Shown: positions 25,839 to 34,394 of the stretch, piece after piece | How positions within the stretch are numbered: the stretch's first letter is position 1 | Layout: each line of letters begins with the position of its first letter | NCBI GenBank assembly: GCA_021733925.1 | Contig: JAIPJY010000035.1 | Location: 1 to 64,000 of the forward strand | Source: Prosthecobacter sp. | Lineage (GTDB): Bacteria > Verrucomicrobiota > Verrucomicrobiia > Verrucomicrobiales > Verrucomicrobiaceae | Direction of reading: 5' to 3' | Length of the DNA: 64,000 bases | The notes under the pieces: generated by a model | What the model was told of the DNA's origin: nothing | Databases searched by the model: none | What the model saw: the letters and a program-made list of their open reading frames with translations, nothing else | Program-made: the position numbers and the translations under genes

Positions 25839-26858
25839 TCAATCTTTCTTCCTGGGGCCGATGGATGCACGCTCAATCAGCCGCACCGGCAGCTTCGTCA
25901 GCGCCTTCCGCGAAGCCTTGGCCCCCGGCTTGATCTGCGCGCACAACCTGTCCACCGCCACTGTCCCCATGTCCTCCACCGGCTGCGCAAGTGTCGTGAG
26001 CGGCGGTGAAAGCAGCGATGCCCAGGGCTGCTCATCAAACGCAATGAGGGAGAGATCATCCGGGATCACAAGCCCTCTCTCACGCACGGCCTCCAGCGCT
26101 CCCAGCGCAAGCTGATTGCTCAGCGCAAGAATCGCCGTGGGCCGCGACCGCGTCTCTAGCAGCTTCAGCGTATGCTCACGTGCGATGGCTATCGAATGCT
26201 CGCCGCCAGCCAGAAACTTTTTCTCAAATCGCAGACCCGCTTCGCTCAATCCAGCGCGATAGCCTCGCACCCGTTCAGCAATAACCGAGCTGTCCTCCCT
26301 GCCCTGTAGGCAGGCGATTCGTTTGTGCCCCAGCTTCACCAGCCGCCTCACAGCCTCACGCGCTCCGGCAAAGTTGTCCGCCACCACAGCAGCAGTTTTC
26401 AGCGCGGCGAACACACGATCCACCTGCGTCAGCGGCAGCCGCGAATCGATGAGCGGCCTCAGATGCGCGGAGTCTCCCCCCACAGGCGCTAGAATGAGCC
26501 CATCAATGCGCCTATCCAGCAGCATGCGGATGCATTCAGCCTCCACTTCGGAGGATTCCTGCGAATCGGCCAGCAGCACCGTGTATCCCAGCGCACGTGC
26601 ACGCCGCTCCACCGCACGCGCCAGCGCCGCAAAGAACGGATTGGAAATATCCGGGATCACCAGCCCCAGCGTGCGCGTGCTTTGCAGCCGCAGACTGCGC
26701 GCCAGTTCATCCGGTCGCACCCCCATCGTCGCGGCTTCATCAAGAATGTGCTTCTGCGTCTCCTTCGCGATCCGAAACTCATCCCCCCGTCCCGCCATCA
26801 CACGCGAGACCGTGCTGGCCGAAATGCCAAGATGCTGGGCGAGAGATTTGAGATTCAT
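25839..26858 (-). CDS. LacI-family transcriptional regulator
   Basis: About 339 residues from ATG 26858, where the protein starts with the canonical LacI headpiece (MNLKSLAQHLGISASTVSRV). The hinge helix region includes PDELARSLRLQSTRTLGLVI. The effector domain has a periplasmic-binding-protein fold (DISNPFFAALARAVERRARA; GHKRIACLQGREDSS; LIAFDEQPWASLLSPPLTTL). It is in line with and immediately upstream of the ribose genes, and probably represses them through the palindrome at 25805-25822 until ribose or a nucleoside is present. Its own 5' region (26859-27118) has no feature I can assign apart from the repeat word at 27019. Confidence 0.92.
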   Translation of the reverse strand: MNLKSLAQHLGISASTVSRVMAGRGDEFRIAKETQKHILDEAATMGVRPDELARSLRLQSTRTLGLVIPDISNPFFAALARAVERRARALGYTVLLADSQESSEVEAECIRMLLDRRIDGLILAPVGGDSAHLRPLIDSRLPLTQVDRVFAALKTAAVVADNFAGAREAVRRLVKLGHKRIACLQGREDSSVIAERVRGYRAGLSEAGLRFEKKFLAGGEHSIAIAREHTLKLLETRSRPTAILALSNQLALGALEAVRERGLVIPDDLSLIAFDEQPWASLLSPPLTTLAQPVEDMGTVAVDRLCAQIKPGAKASRKALTKLPVRLIERASIGPRKKD

Positions 26859-27018
26859 GCAAAGCGGACGCGCGGTCCTTTGGTCACAAACTGGCGATAA
26901 ACAAGGATGACCGCAACGTCCCCTTCTCCATGTTCCATTCAAACCATATCCTGAACACCCTTGCGCTGCTCTAGTTGAGCGCCCGCAGAATACAGAAGCA
27001 TCAATCCAACTCTGGTTT

Positions 27019-27048
27019 CCGTGTATTCAGTGTATTCCGTGGTTGATC
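27019..27048. repeat. Dispersed word CCGTGTATTCAGTGTATTCC
   Basis: A near-tandem GTGTATTC word followed by GTGGTTGATC, in the 260-bp gap between the divergent LacI and sigma genes. A similar word in reverse orientation occurs at 5685-5702. This looks like a dispersed intergenic repeat and not a promoter. Confidence 0.5.
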
Positions 27049-27118
27049 AATTCTGATCCGGCCTTCCTCAAATATTTTTTGGCACTGCACCCCTCCCCAC
27101 CGGGAATACACTGTGGCC

Positions 27119-27649
27119 ATGCCAGACTCGCCCACATCCACCGAACACCTCGTCCTGTCGCTCACCCAGCATCAGGAACCGTTGTTCCGTTACATCTTCA
27201 GCCTCGTACCGCGCGAGGCAGATGCACGCGACATCTTGCAGGAAACGAGTCTCGCCCTCTATCGCAAATTCGCCGAGTATGACTCCACCCGCCCCTTCCT
27301 CCCCTGGGCCTACCGCTTCGCGTACCTTCAGGTACAAAAGCACCGCGAAAAATCCGCACGCTCACCACTGCTCTTCAGCGAAGACGTCATGGACCTCCTC
27401 GCCAGCGAGCGCACCCACATCGAGCCCCGCCTCGACGAACGCCTGCGCCTGCTCGACACCTGCCTGCAAAAACTCACCGCGCAGGATCAGGAACTCGTCA
27501 CCAGCCGCTACGCCATGCGTCAGAGCGCCGAGGAAATGATGACCCGCTTCGCCCTCACGCGCCGCACGCTCTTCCGCAATCTGGAACTCCTGCGCCAGCG
27601 CCTGCATGAATGCGTCACGCACCAGCTTCAATCGGAGGGCCTCGCATGA
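27119..27649 (+). CDS. ECF RNA polymerase sigma factor
   Basis: About 176 residues from ATG 27119 (a GTG at 27113 is also in frame). Region 2 reads RYIFSLVPREADARDILQET followed by RPFLPWAYRFAYLQVQKHRE. Region 4 is CLQKLTAQDQELVTSRYAMR with a helix-turn-helix ending FALTRRTLFRNLELLRQRL. It is of the same type as the factor at 14459, though diverged. Its stop overlaps the start of the FecR/LamG gene (ATGA). It probably directs the three-gene operon to 30080 and perhaps further genes. Confidence 0.9.
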   Translation: MPDSPTSTEHLVLSLTQHQEPLFRYIFSLVPREADARDILQETSLALYRKFAEYDSTRPFLPWAYRFAYLQVQKHREKSARSPLLFSEDVMDLLASERTHIEPRLDERLRLLDTCLQKLTAQDQELVTSRYAMRQSAEEMMTRFALTRRTLFRNLELLRQRLHECVTHQLQSEGLA

Positions 27650-29184
27650 ATCTCGACTCCCTCATCCACGCCGAGATCGACGGCGAAATCACACCCGAGC
27701 AGCACGCTGAACTCGAAAACCTTCTGCGCTCCGACTGGCAGGCACGCCAGCGCTATCTGGAGCTTGTCGATCAACACGCCCGCCTGCTGCAGCAGCCGAC
27801 AGTAAACACCGGCCGCCTGCAAAAAGCCACGCCCAAGCGCCCCACCCGCCGCTGGCTGCCAGCCCTCACCGCAGCCGCCGCAGTCATCGCCTGCGCCTTC
27901 ATCTTCTGGCCCCAACACTCCAGCGAAACCGAAGCCACATCCAACGGCGTCGCCATGCTCAGCCAGACCATGGATGCCAAGTTCACCCGAGGCTCCTTCC
28001 GCAGTGGCGACACACTCAAGCCCGGCACGATCCAGCTCACTCAGGGCCTCGCGCAGATCGAATTCTTCAGCGGAGCCACAGCCCTGATCGAAGGCAGCGC
28101 TGAAATCGAAATCCTCTCCGCCTGGGAAGCCCGCTGCCTCAGCGGTCGCGTCCGCGTCCATGTGCCCCCTGCCGCCAAAGGCTTCCTCATGCACGCCCCC
28201 GGCATGAAGCTGGAAGACCTCGGCACCGAGTTCGCTCTTAACGTGAAGGACAACACCAGCGCCGTGCACGTCTTCGAGGGTGAAGTCATCGCGCACACCG
28301 CCGCACAAACACCCGCCAGTTTGAAACAAGGCATGTCCTTGTCCTCCGCCAACACCATCCCTGCCTCACCGCAGGATTTCCTCTCTATCAGCGAACTGCA
28401 AGGTCTCGTGAAACAACGCGACACCCAACGCTTCGCCGACTGGCAGCAATGGTCGCTCACCACCTGCAAAGATCCGCGCCTCATCGCCTACTACACCTTC
28501 AAACATCTGGGAGATGACCGCTGGGACCGCCTCGTGAAAAACTTCACCGAACCACGCCATCCTCTGCGCGCCGGTGGCGCTGTCGGTGCCGCTTGGACCC
28601 AAGGCCGCTGGCCCGAAAAAAACGCACTGGAGTTCAAGCGCCCCGGCGACCGCGTCCGCCTCAATCTCGACGGCACCTACCAAGCCCTCACCTTCGCCTG
28701 CTGGGTCAAGGTCGATTCAATCGACAAGAAATACAACTCCCTGCTGCTCACCGACGGCTACGACAACGGCGAGCCCCACTGGCAAATCTATGAAGACGGC
28801 AGCCTCATGTTCTCCGTCATGTATCGTCCGGCGGAGGCCGCAAAAAACGCGAAATACAATCAGATGTACTACAGCAAGCCCGTCTTCACCGCCGACAGCC
28901 TCGGCCGCTGGCACCACCTCGCCGTGACCTATGACAATACCACTGGCGAGGTCATCCAGTACTTCGATGGTCAGCCCGTGGGCCGCGAAATCTCCCCGCT
29001 GCACCAGCCCGGACGCCCCATCGTTTTCGGCCCCTGCGAAATCGGCAACTGGGGCCTGCCTACCCAAGGCCACCGGTTCCCCATCCGTAATCTTAACGGC
29101 GCCATCGATGAGTTTGCAATTTACAGCGCTGCTCTGAATCCTGCTGACATCCTGTCCATCTTCCAACACGGAAAACCTGAATGA
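27646..29184 (+). CDS. FecR-LamG transmembrane regulator, probable anti-sigma/sensor
   Basis: 512 residues starting at ATG 27646, preceded by CGGAGGG. A cytoplasmic segment (IHAEIDGEITPEQHAELENL) resembles anti-sigma N-termini. A TM helix lies at about 70-88. The FecR domain (about 110-230) has AQIEFFSGATALIEGSAEIE, GMKLEDLGTEFALNV and AVHVFEGEV. The LamG-like domain (about 320-505) has LDGTYQALTFACWVKVDS, RWHHLAVTYDNTTGEVIQYF and NGAIDEFAIYSAAL. The layout is the same as the protein at 14989. It overlaps both neighbours by ATGA. The ectodomain probably senses a glycan or another surface ligand. Confidence 0.85.
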   Translation: MNLDSLIHAEIDGEITPEQHAELENLLRSDWQARQRYLELVDQHARLLQQPTVNTGRLQKATPKRPTRRWLPALTAAAAVIACAFIFWPQHSSETEATSNGVAMLSQTMDAKFTRGSFRSGDTLKPGTIQLTQGLAQIEFFSGATALIEGSAEIEILSAWEARCLSGRVRVHVPPAAKGFLMHAPGMKLEDLGTEFALNVKDNTSAVHVFEGEVIAHTAAQTPASLKQGMSLSSANTIPASPQDFLSISELQGLVKQRDTQRFADWQQWSLTTCKDPRLIAYYTFKHLGDDRWDRLVKNFTEPRHPLRAGGAVGAAWTQGRWPEKNALEFKRPGDRVRLNLDGTYQALTFACWVKVDSIDKKYNSLLLTDGYDNGEPHWQIYEDGSLMFSVMYRPAEAAKNAKYNQMYYSKPVFTADSLGRWHHLAVTYDNTTGEVIQYFDGQPVGREISPLHQPGRPIVFGPCEIGNWGLPTQGHRFPIRNLNGAIDEFAIYSAALNPADILSIFQHGKPE

Positions 29185-30080
29185 GAATCATCCTGTCACT
29201 CCTTCTCACCACCTCGTTGCTCGCCCAGCAGCCGAAGCCGGCCACCACCCGGCTCGCTCCCGAACTCATCGCATCACTCGAAGCCCACCCTGGCCTCATC
29301 TATGCCCGCTACGGCCAGCGCGATATGCAGCTCGACCTCTTCCGCCCCAAAGGAGCCACACAGCCCCTGCCAGCCATCATCTGCATTCACGGCGGTGGCT
29401 GGTTCAAAGGCGACCGCAGCTCCATGACGAATCTCGCTCAGGCGCTCGCTGCGAAAGGCTACGTGACCGCCACCATCAGCTACCGCCTCAGCGGCGAGGC
29501 CAAATTCCCGGCAGCAATTCAAGACTGCAAAGCTGCCGTGCGCTTCCTTCGCGCGAACGCAGCAAAGTTTGGCATTCAGGCCGACGCCATCGGCGTCACC
29601 GGCCTCTCCGCTGGCGGTCACCTCGCCGCGCTGCTCGCGACGGGCGGCGGGGTCAAAGAACTCGAAGGCGACGGCGGCCACGCGGATCAATCCAGCACCG
29701 TTCAAGCCTGTGTAGCCATGGGAGCCCAGAGCGATCTCGAAAGCCCCCGCATTGGCGAACTCAGCGGCAAACCGGACGATCCCTTCTACCGCACCTTCCT
29801 CGGCGATTCCCAGGCCAAGCTGCCGCAAATCTACGCCCTCGCCTCCCCCCGCAATCATCTGGACAAAGCCGACCCGCCGCTGCTCTTCATGGCCGGCGAA
29901 CTCGATGATCCCAGCACACACGCCGACGAGACGCGCCCTGATTTGGAGAAACTCGGCATCCCCACCGGCATCACCCTCATCCCCCAGGCCCCGCATGCCT
30001 TTCTGGGCAAGCAAGCGTCCTTCGACATCTGCGTGGCAGCTTGTGCGGCATTCTTCGAGAAGCATTTGAAAAAGCAATAG
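29181..30080 (+). CDS. exported alpha/beta hydrolase (BD-FAE/esterase-like)
   Basis: 299 residues with signal peptide MRIILSLLLTTSLLAQQ. The oxyanion motif IICIHGGGWFKGDRSS, the nucleophile elbow VTGLSAGGHLAA (catalytic Ser), an acidic residue in MAGELDDPSTHADE, and His in PQAPHAFLGK make up the hydrolase triad. Relatives act as carbohydrate or lipid esterases. The start overlaps the FecR/LamG stop (ATGA), so it is part of the sigma-led operon and a candidate output of the sensing module. Its TAG stop straddles the left end of the MITE-like element. Confidence 0.9.
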   Translation: MRIILSLLLTTSLLAQQPKPATTRLAPELIASLEAHPGLIYARYGQRDMQLDLFRPKGATQPLPAIICIHGGGWFKGDRSSMTNLAQALAAKGYVTATISYRLSGEAKFPAAIQDCKAAVRFLRANAAKFGIQADAIGVTGLSAGGHLAALLATGGGVKELEGDGGHADQSSTVQACVAMGAQSDLESPRIGELSGKPDDPFYRTFLGDSQAKLPQIYALASPRNHLDKADPPLLFMAGELDDPSTHADETRPDLEKLGIPTGITLIPQAPHAFLGKQASFDICVAACAAFFEKHLKKQ

Positions 30081-30422
30081 AGCATTTAAATTACCTTATA
30101 GCCTGTCCGGCTCATAGTATCGCGCGGACACAAAGCGAATCCCCTCTCCCCACCGATGATATGGCCACGTTACAAGACGCGCTTTGGGGAGAGGTAAGGG
30201 TGAGGGGCCATCCCATGCTGGCGAAGGGGTTCTGTCGTCCCCTCCCCCAGCCCTTTGACTCACTGCGTTCGCCCTATAGGGCTGCCTGCGGCAGTCTTTC
30301 TCAGCTTCGCTGCGCTTCCCCGAAGAAAAAGATTCGTTGTCGTCGTGTGTCAGGGGCGGGGAGAGGGAGAACCGATTTGGTTGCCCTCGATTTATAGGAC
30401 ACACTAATTTTAAAATGCTCTA
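30078..30422. mobile_element. MITE-like element flanked by TA
   Basis: This 345-bp non-coding stretch has terminal inverted repeats: TAGAGCATTTAAATTA at the left (30078-30093) and its counterpart TAGAGCATTTTAAAATTA, read on the minus strand, at the right (30405-30422). Both ends fit insertion at a TA dinucleotide with TA duplication, as in IS630/Tc1-mariner-type elements. The interior holds GGGGAGAGG-type words in opposite orientations and no credible ORF. The left TA plus the element's G makes the TAG stop of the hydrolase. If removed, the sequence would read CAATAGCC, so the stop is kept. Confidence 0.65.
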
Positions 30423-30448
30423 GCCATCCCTTCAGCGAAGCAGGAGGA

Positions 30449-31411
30449 CTACTTCGCTGGCGCAACCAGATGCGTTTTCAGAAAGGTCGCGATCTCCTCC
30501 ACCATCGGCATCATCCATGGATTTTGCCCCCAGCAGCCGTGCTTGCCGCCTTGCACGACCACCAGTCGGTTGGGAATTTGGAACGAGTCGAGTTTCTTCC
30601 GCATCTCGACATAGCGCACGCCCGGCGTGTCAAATTCTCCTTCGATGAACAGCATCGGCGGCGTCTTTGCCGAGACATGCGTGATGGGCGATGCCGCCAC
30701 ATACACGTCCTTTTTCTCGGCATACGTGCCGCCGAAGAAAACGAGCTGGCTCTCAATCGGCTTCGGCGTCTCCTGCGCACGCCTGGCCTGATCGACTCCC
30801 GCACCCATCAACACCGCTGCCTGCAAAGCGCTGTTTTGTTCCGCATTCCCGCCCGTGCCCTCAAACTTGGCCGGCTCCGCCGTCGTCGCGACCATGCCCA
30901 CGAGATGTCCCCCCGCCGAACCACCCACCGCACCAATGCGTGCAGGATCAATCTTGTAGGCGGCGGCATTCGCTCGTATCCAGCGCACCGCTGCCTTGCA
31001 GTCCTCCACCGCACCCGGAAACGGCGACTCGGTGGCCAGGCGATACTCCACCGTGGCGGCCACAAAACCCCGCGCCGCCAACTGCGCAGCGATCGGGCGG
31101 AAGGCTTCCTTCGTCCCGCCAGTCCAGCCGCCGCCATGCACCACCATCACCGCCGCATGCGGTCCTTCGCCGGACGGCACATAGAGATCGAGCTTGAGTT
31201 CGCGGCCACCGCCGGTTCCAAAGACAATGTTTTCGTGAGATGTCACACCGTCAGGGACTTTCGTGTTCGCCTTGGATCGCGGTGCGTCCTTCGGAATCTC
31301 GATGAAGCGCTGCACCGAGACGCCGGGCGCCGCCTTGAACTCTCCAAAAAGCGACCCGCAAACCGGAAGCAAAGTCATGCCGAGGCAAATCCAAAAAGGT
31401 GATCTGTTCAT
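30449..31411 (-). CDS. exported alpha/beta hydrolase (BD-FAE/esterase-like)
   Basis: 320 residues with signal peptide MNRSPFWICLGMTLLPVCGS. Motifs are VMVVHGGGWTGGTKEAF, the nucleophile elbow IGAVGGSAGGHLVG, acidic ML-FIEGEFDTPG, and His in VVVQGGKHGCWG. It is a relative of the hydrolase at 29181 and faces it across the MITE-like element, so the two may stem from a duplication. It could be an acyl or carbohydrate esterase. It is divergent from the cytochrome/DUF1553 gene at 31539. Confidence 0.88.
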   Translation of the reverse strand: MNRSPFWICLGMTLLPVCGSLFGEFKAAPGVSVQRFIEIPKDAPRSKANTKVPDGVTSHENIVFGTGGGRELKLDLYVPSGEGPHAAVMVVHGGGWTGGTKEAFRPIAAQLAARGFVAATVEYRLATESPFPGAVEDCKAAVRWIRANAAAYKIDPARIGAVGGSAGGHLVGMVATTAEPAKFEGTGGNAEQNSALQAAVLMGAGVDQARRAQETPKPIESQLVFFGGTYAEKKDVYVAASPITHVSAKTPPMLFIEGEFDTPGVRYVEMRKKLDSFQIPNRLVVVQGGKHGCWGQNPWMMPMVEEIATFLKTHLVAPAK

Positions 31412-31538
31412 GGCCTGATCGTAGCCAGCAGAGTCTCGGAGAACAAGTGCCGCCTCGGCTCAAATCATTCATGGTCTTTTTTGGCACTCTCCCGGCCTTT
31501 GTCGGGATAGATATGAACGCCCGTCTGCTTCGTTTCCT

Positions 31539-34391
31539 ATGTATCCCATGATCCGAAACGCCATCCTCATCGCCCTGCTCGCTGCTCCCTCGCTCCACGC
31601 CGAGGATGCCACCGCGCTCTTCGTGCGCCGTGTCTGGCCGCTCTTCCAGGAGAAGTGCCTCGCCTGCCACGGCAACGACGAACAGAAAATCAAAGGCAGC
31701 TTCGACATGCGCACTCAGGAGAGCACCTTCAAAGGCGGCGAAAGCGCGCAGCCATCCATCGTTCCCGGCAAGCCCGAGCAAAGCCCCCTCTACCTCGCCT
31801 CCACACGCCAGCACGAACCCGACTGGGAACCCATGCCGCCCAAGGAAGCCGACAAACTCTACGCGGAACAGTTGAACTGGATCAAAGTTTGGATCACCGG
31901 CGGCGCCCCATGGCCAGATGAAACAAAACGCAGCGCCATAGCGAAAGCCAACGCCGAAAAATGGAGCGCCGAAAATGGCGTCACCATAAAAACCACCGGA
32001 GCCCTCTCCCCCGAATGGGCCAATCGCCGCTATAAACCCGAAGGTCTCTGGGCCTATCAGCCGGTGAAGAAGCCCGCAACAAAAAGCCCCAACCCCATCG
32101 ACGAACTCATCGCCATGCACATGCCCGACAGCATGCACCCCGCGCCCGCTGCCGATGCCCGCACCTTCATCCGCCGCGCCACCTTCGACCTCACCGGCCT
32201 CCCACCCACACCCGAAGAAACAGCAGCCTTCGAAAAAGAATTCATCCAGGATCAAGCATCCAGCATCCAGCAGCTGGTCAACCGCCTCCTCACCTCCCCT
32301 CACTACGGCGAGCGCATGGCCCGCCACTGGCTTGATGTCACGCGCTACGCCGACAGCAGCGGTTTCGCCAACGACTATGAGCGCGGCAACGCCTGGCGCT
32401 ACCGCGACTACGTCGTGCGCAGCTTCAATGCCGACAAACCCTATGACCAGTTCATCAAGGAACAGATCGCCGGAGATGAGATGCTGAAAAGTGATGCGGG
32501 CACTCCTGCCCGCACCTCGCCGAACTCCGAACTCCTCATCGCCACCGGCTTCCTCCGCATGGGCCCCTGGGAGCTGACGGGCATGGAAGTCGCCAAAGTC
32601 GCACGCCAGCGCTTCCTCGATGACGTGACCAACAGCGTCGGCGAAACCTTCCTCGCCCACTCGCTGCAATGCGCACGCTGCCACGATCACAAGTTCGACC
32701 CCGTGCCCACGCATGATTACTACTCCATGCAGGCATGCTTCAGCACTACCCAGCTTGCAGAGCGCCCCGCCCCGTTTTTACCTTCGGAAAACACCGCCGG
32801 TTTCGATGAAAGCAAATATCTGGAAACACGCCGCATCGAGCACATGACCATGCTCGCTCGCTTGGATGACAAGCTGCTCGCCAACGCGGAGAAATGGTAC
32901 GCCGAAAAGAAACTGGACCCAAGTGCATGGAACAAAGCCGTGGTATCCGCGCGCGCCTTCATCGCAAACGGCGGCAAAATGAAAAAGGGCCGCAGTTTCA
33001 CCGGCGTCTTTGAAACCGCCAGATCCGCCATCCAGAAACAAAAGCTGCCGGAAGACCAGTACCCGCCAAAGCTCGTCGGCTTCGAGCCCGAGGACTACGG
33101 CAACGAACGCGTGGCACGCAAAGGACTTGAACGCCTGAAGTGGGAGCTGGAACGCTATGAACCCTTTGCCTTCAGCGTCTATGATGGCCGCACACCACAA
33201 GTCACCAGCGTATACCAGCCCGTCCGCATGCCGCAGGACCGCATGACAGCTGGCGAACTCGAGCAAACCTCGATCCTCGGCGGTGGCGACCCCTTTTCAC
33301 CCACTCAAGCCGTGAAACCCGGCACCCTGTCCGTGCTCGGCAGCATCGAGTTCCCCGACGCCATCGAAGGCCGCCGCACCGCCCTAGCCAACTGGATTGC
33401 CAGCAAGGACAACCCGCTCACCACCCGCGCCATCGTCAATCGCCTCTGGCTCTGGCACTTCGGTCAGGCCATCGCCGGCAATCCCAACAACTTCGGCAGC
33501 ACCGGCAAAAAGCCCACGCATCCCGAACTGCTCGACTGGCTCGCGGCCACGCTGGTGGAGAAAAACTGGTCCATCAAAGAGATGCATCGCCTCATCATGA
33601 CCAGTGCCGCCTATTGTCGCAGTTCCGAAATCAAAACAGAAGCGAGCCACGAGGAAGCCGAAAAGTCCTACGCCGCCTTTAAGCCACGCCGTCTGATGGC
33701 CGAAGAAATGCGCGATGCCATGCTCAGCATCACTGGCGAGTTGAATCCCACGCTCGGCGGCATTCCGAACCGGCCTGAGATCAACATCGAAGTGGCCATG
33801 CAGCCACGCCAGGTCATGGGCACCTTCGCCTCCGCCTGGGTGCCCAATGCGAAGCCCGGGCAACGTCATCGCCGCAGCTTGTACGCCTTGAAGATTCGCG
33901 GCGTGCGCGATCCCTTCATGGAAGTCTTCAATGAACCCGGCCCCGACTTCTCCTGCGAAGCCCGCGAGGTCTCCACCGTCACACCCCAGGTCTTCAGCCT
34001 CTTCAACGGCCAGCTCAGCTACGATCGCGCACTCGCGCTGGCAAACCGCGTCATCAAGGAAAAGCCATCAGACGCCATTACCCGCCTCTTCCAGCTCACC
34101 TATGGCCGCCTGCCATCCGCCGCTGAAAAAACCACCTGCACCACGCACTGGCAGGCCATGGTATCCAAGCAGACCGCCATCGCCTTCAAACAACCGCAGC
34201 CACCTCTTAGCGTGAAACGTGACGCCGTGGAGGAAAACACCGGCGAGAAATTCAGCTTCCACGAAAAGCTCCCCGGCTACGCCGATTTCATCCCCGATCT
34301 CCAACCCGCCGATGTCGATGCGCAAACGCGGGCACTCGCAGACGTCTGCCTGGTGCTGCTGAACTCGAACGAATTCGTTTACCTCTACTGA
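31539..34391 (+). CDS. PSCyt1-PSCyt2-PSD1 (planctomycete-type cytochrome) protein
   Basis: 950 residues with a signal peptide ending near LHAED; start ATG 31539 (a second ATG at 31548 is close). PSCyt1 carries the heme motif C40-LA-C43-H and PMPPKEADKLY. PSCyt2/DUF1549 has [16 protein letters not shown] and [12 protein letters not shown] near 378. PSD1/DUF1553 runs from about 600 to the end ([53 protein letters not shown]). Compared with the 16453 gene it lacks the two palindromic insertions but keeps the ASSIQ word. It is followed after 3 bp by its DUF1501 partner. Confidence 0.92.
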   Translation: MYPMIRNAILIALLAAPSLHAEDATALFVRRVWPLFQEKCLACHGNDEQKIKGSFDMRTQESTFKGGESAQPSIVPGKPEQSPLYLASTRQHEPDWEPMPPKEADKLYAEQLNWIKVWITGGAPWPDETKRSAIAKANAEKWSAENGVTIKTTGALSPEWANRRYKPEGLWAYQPVKKPATKSPNPIDELIAMHMPDSMHPAPAADARTFIRRATFDLTGLPPTPEETAAFEKEFIQDQASSIQQLVNRLLTSPHYGERMARHWLDVTRYADSSGFANDYERGNAWRYRDYVVRSFNADKPYDQFIKEQIAGDEMLKSDAGTPARTSPNSELLIATGFLRMGPWELTGMEVAKVARQRFLDDVTNSVGETFLAHSLQCARCHDHKFDPVPTHDYYSMQACFSTTQLAERPAPFLPSENTAGFDESKYLETRRIEHMTMLARLDDKLLANAEKWYAEKKLDPSAWNKAVVSARAFIANGGKMKKGRSFTGVFETARSAIQKQKLPEDQYPPKLVGFEPEDYGNERVARKGLERLKWELERYEPFAFSVYDGRTPQVTSVYQPVRMPQDRMTAGELEQTSILGGGDPFSPTQAVKPGTLSVLGSIEFPDAIEGRRTALANWIASKDNPLTTRAIVNRLWLWHFGQAIAGNPNNFGSTGKKPTHPELLDWLAATLVEKNWSIKEMHRLIMTSAAYCRSSEIKTEASHEEAEKSYAAFKPRRLMAEEMRDAMLSITGELNPTLGGIPNRPEINIEVAMQPRQVMGTFASAWVPNAKPGQRHRRSLYALKIRGVRDPFMEVFNEPGPDFSCEAREVSTVTPQVFSLFNGQLSYDRALALANRVIKEKPSDAITRLFQLTYGRLPSAAEKTTCTTHWQAMVSKQTAIAFKQPQPPLSVKRDAVEENTGEKFSFHEKLPGYADFIPDLQPADVDAQTRALADVCLVLLNSNEFVYLY
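32251..32273. repeat. Short GCATCCA tandem word inside DUF1549
   Basis: AGCATCCAGCATCCAG encodes ASSIQ within EKEFIQ...LVNRLL, at the same alignment position as in the 16453-19356 gene. Confidence 0.55.
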
Positions 34392-34394
34392 ACC

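Noticed and set aside
30041-30397. Possible small CDS across the MITE-like element
   Set aside because: It starts inside the hydrolase gene in another frame and runs through repeat DNA; there is no start signal or protein-like pattern.
31251-32714. Minus-strand open frame overlapping two real genes
   Set aside because: It spans the start regions of the hydrolase and the cytochrome gene and is G/A/E-rich with no motif; it is antisense to established coding sequence.
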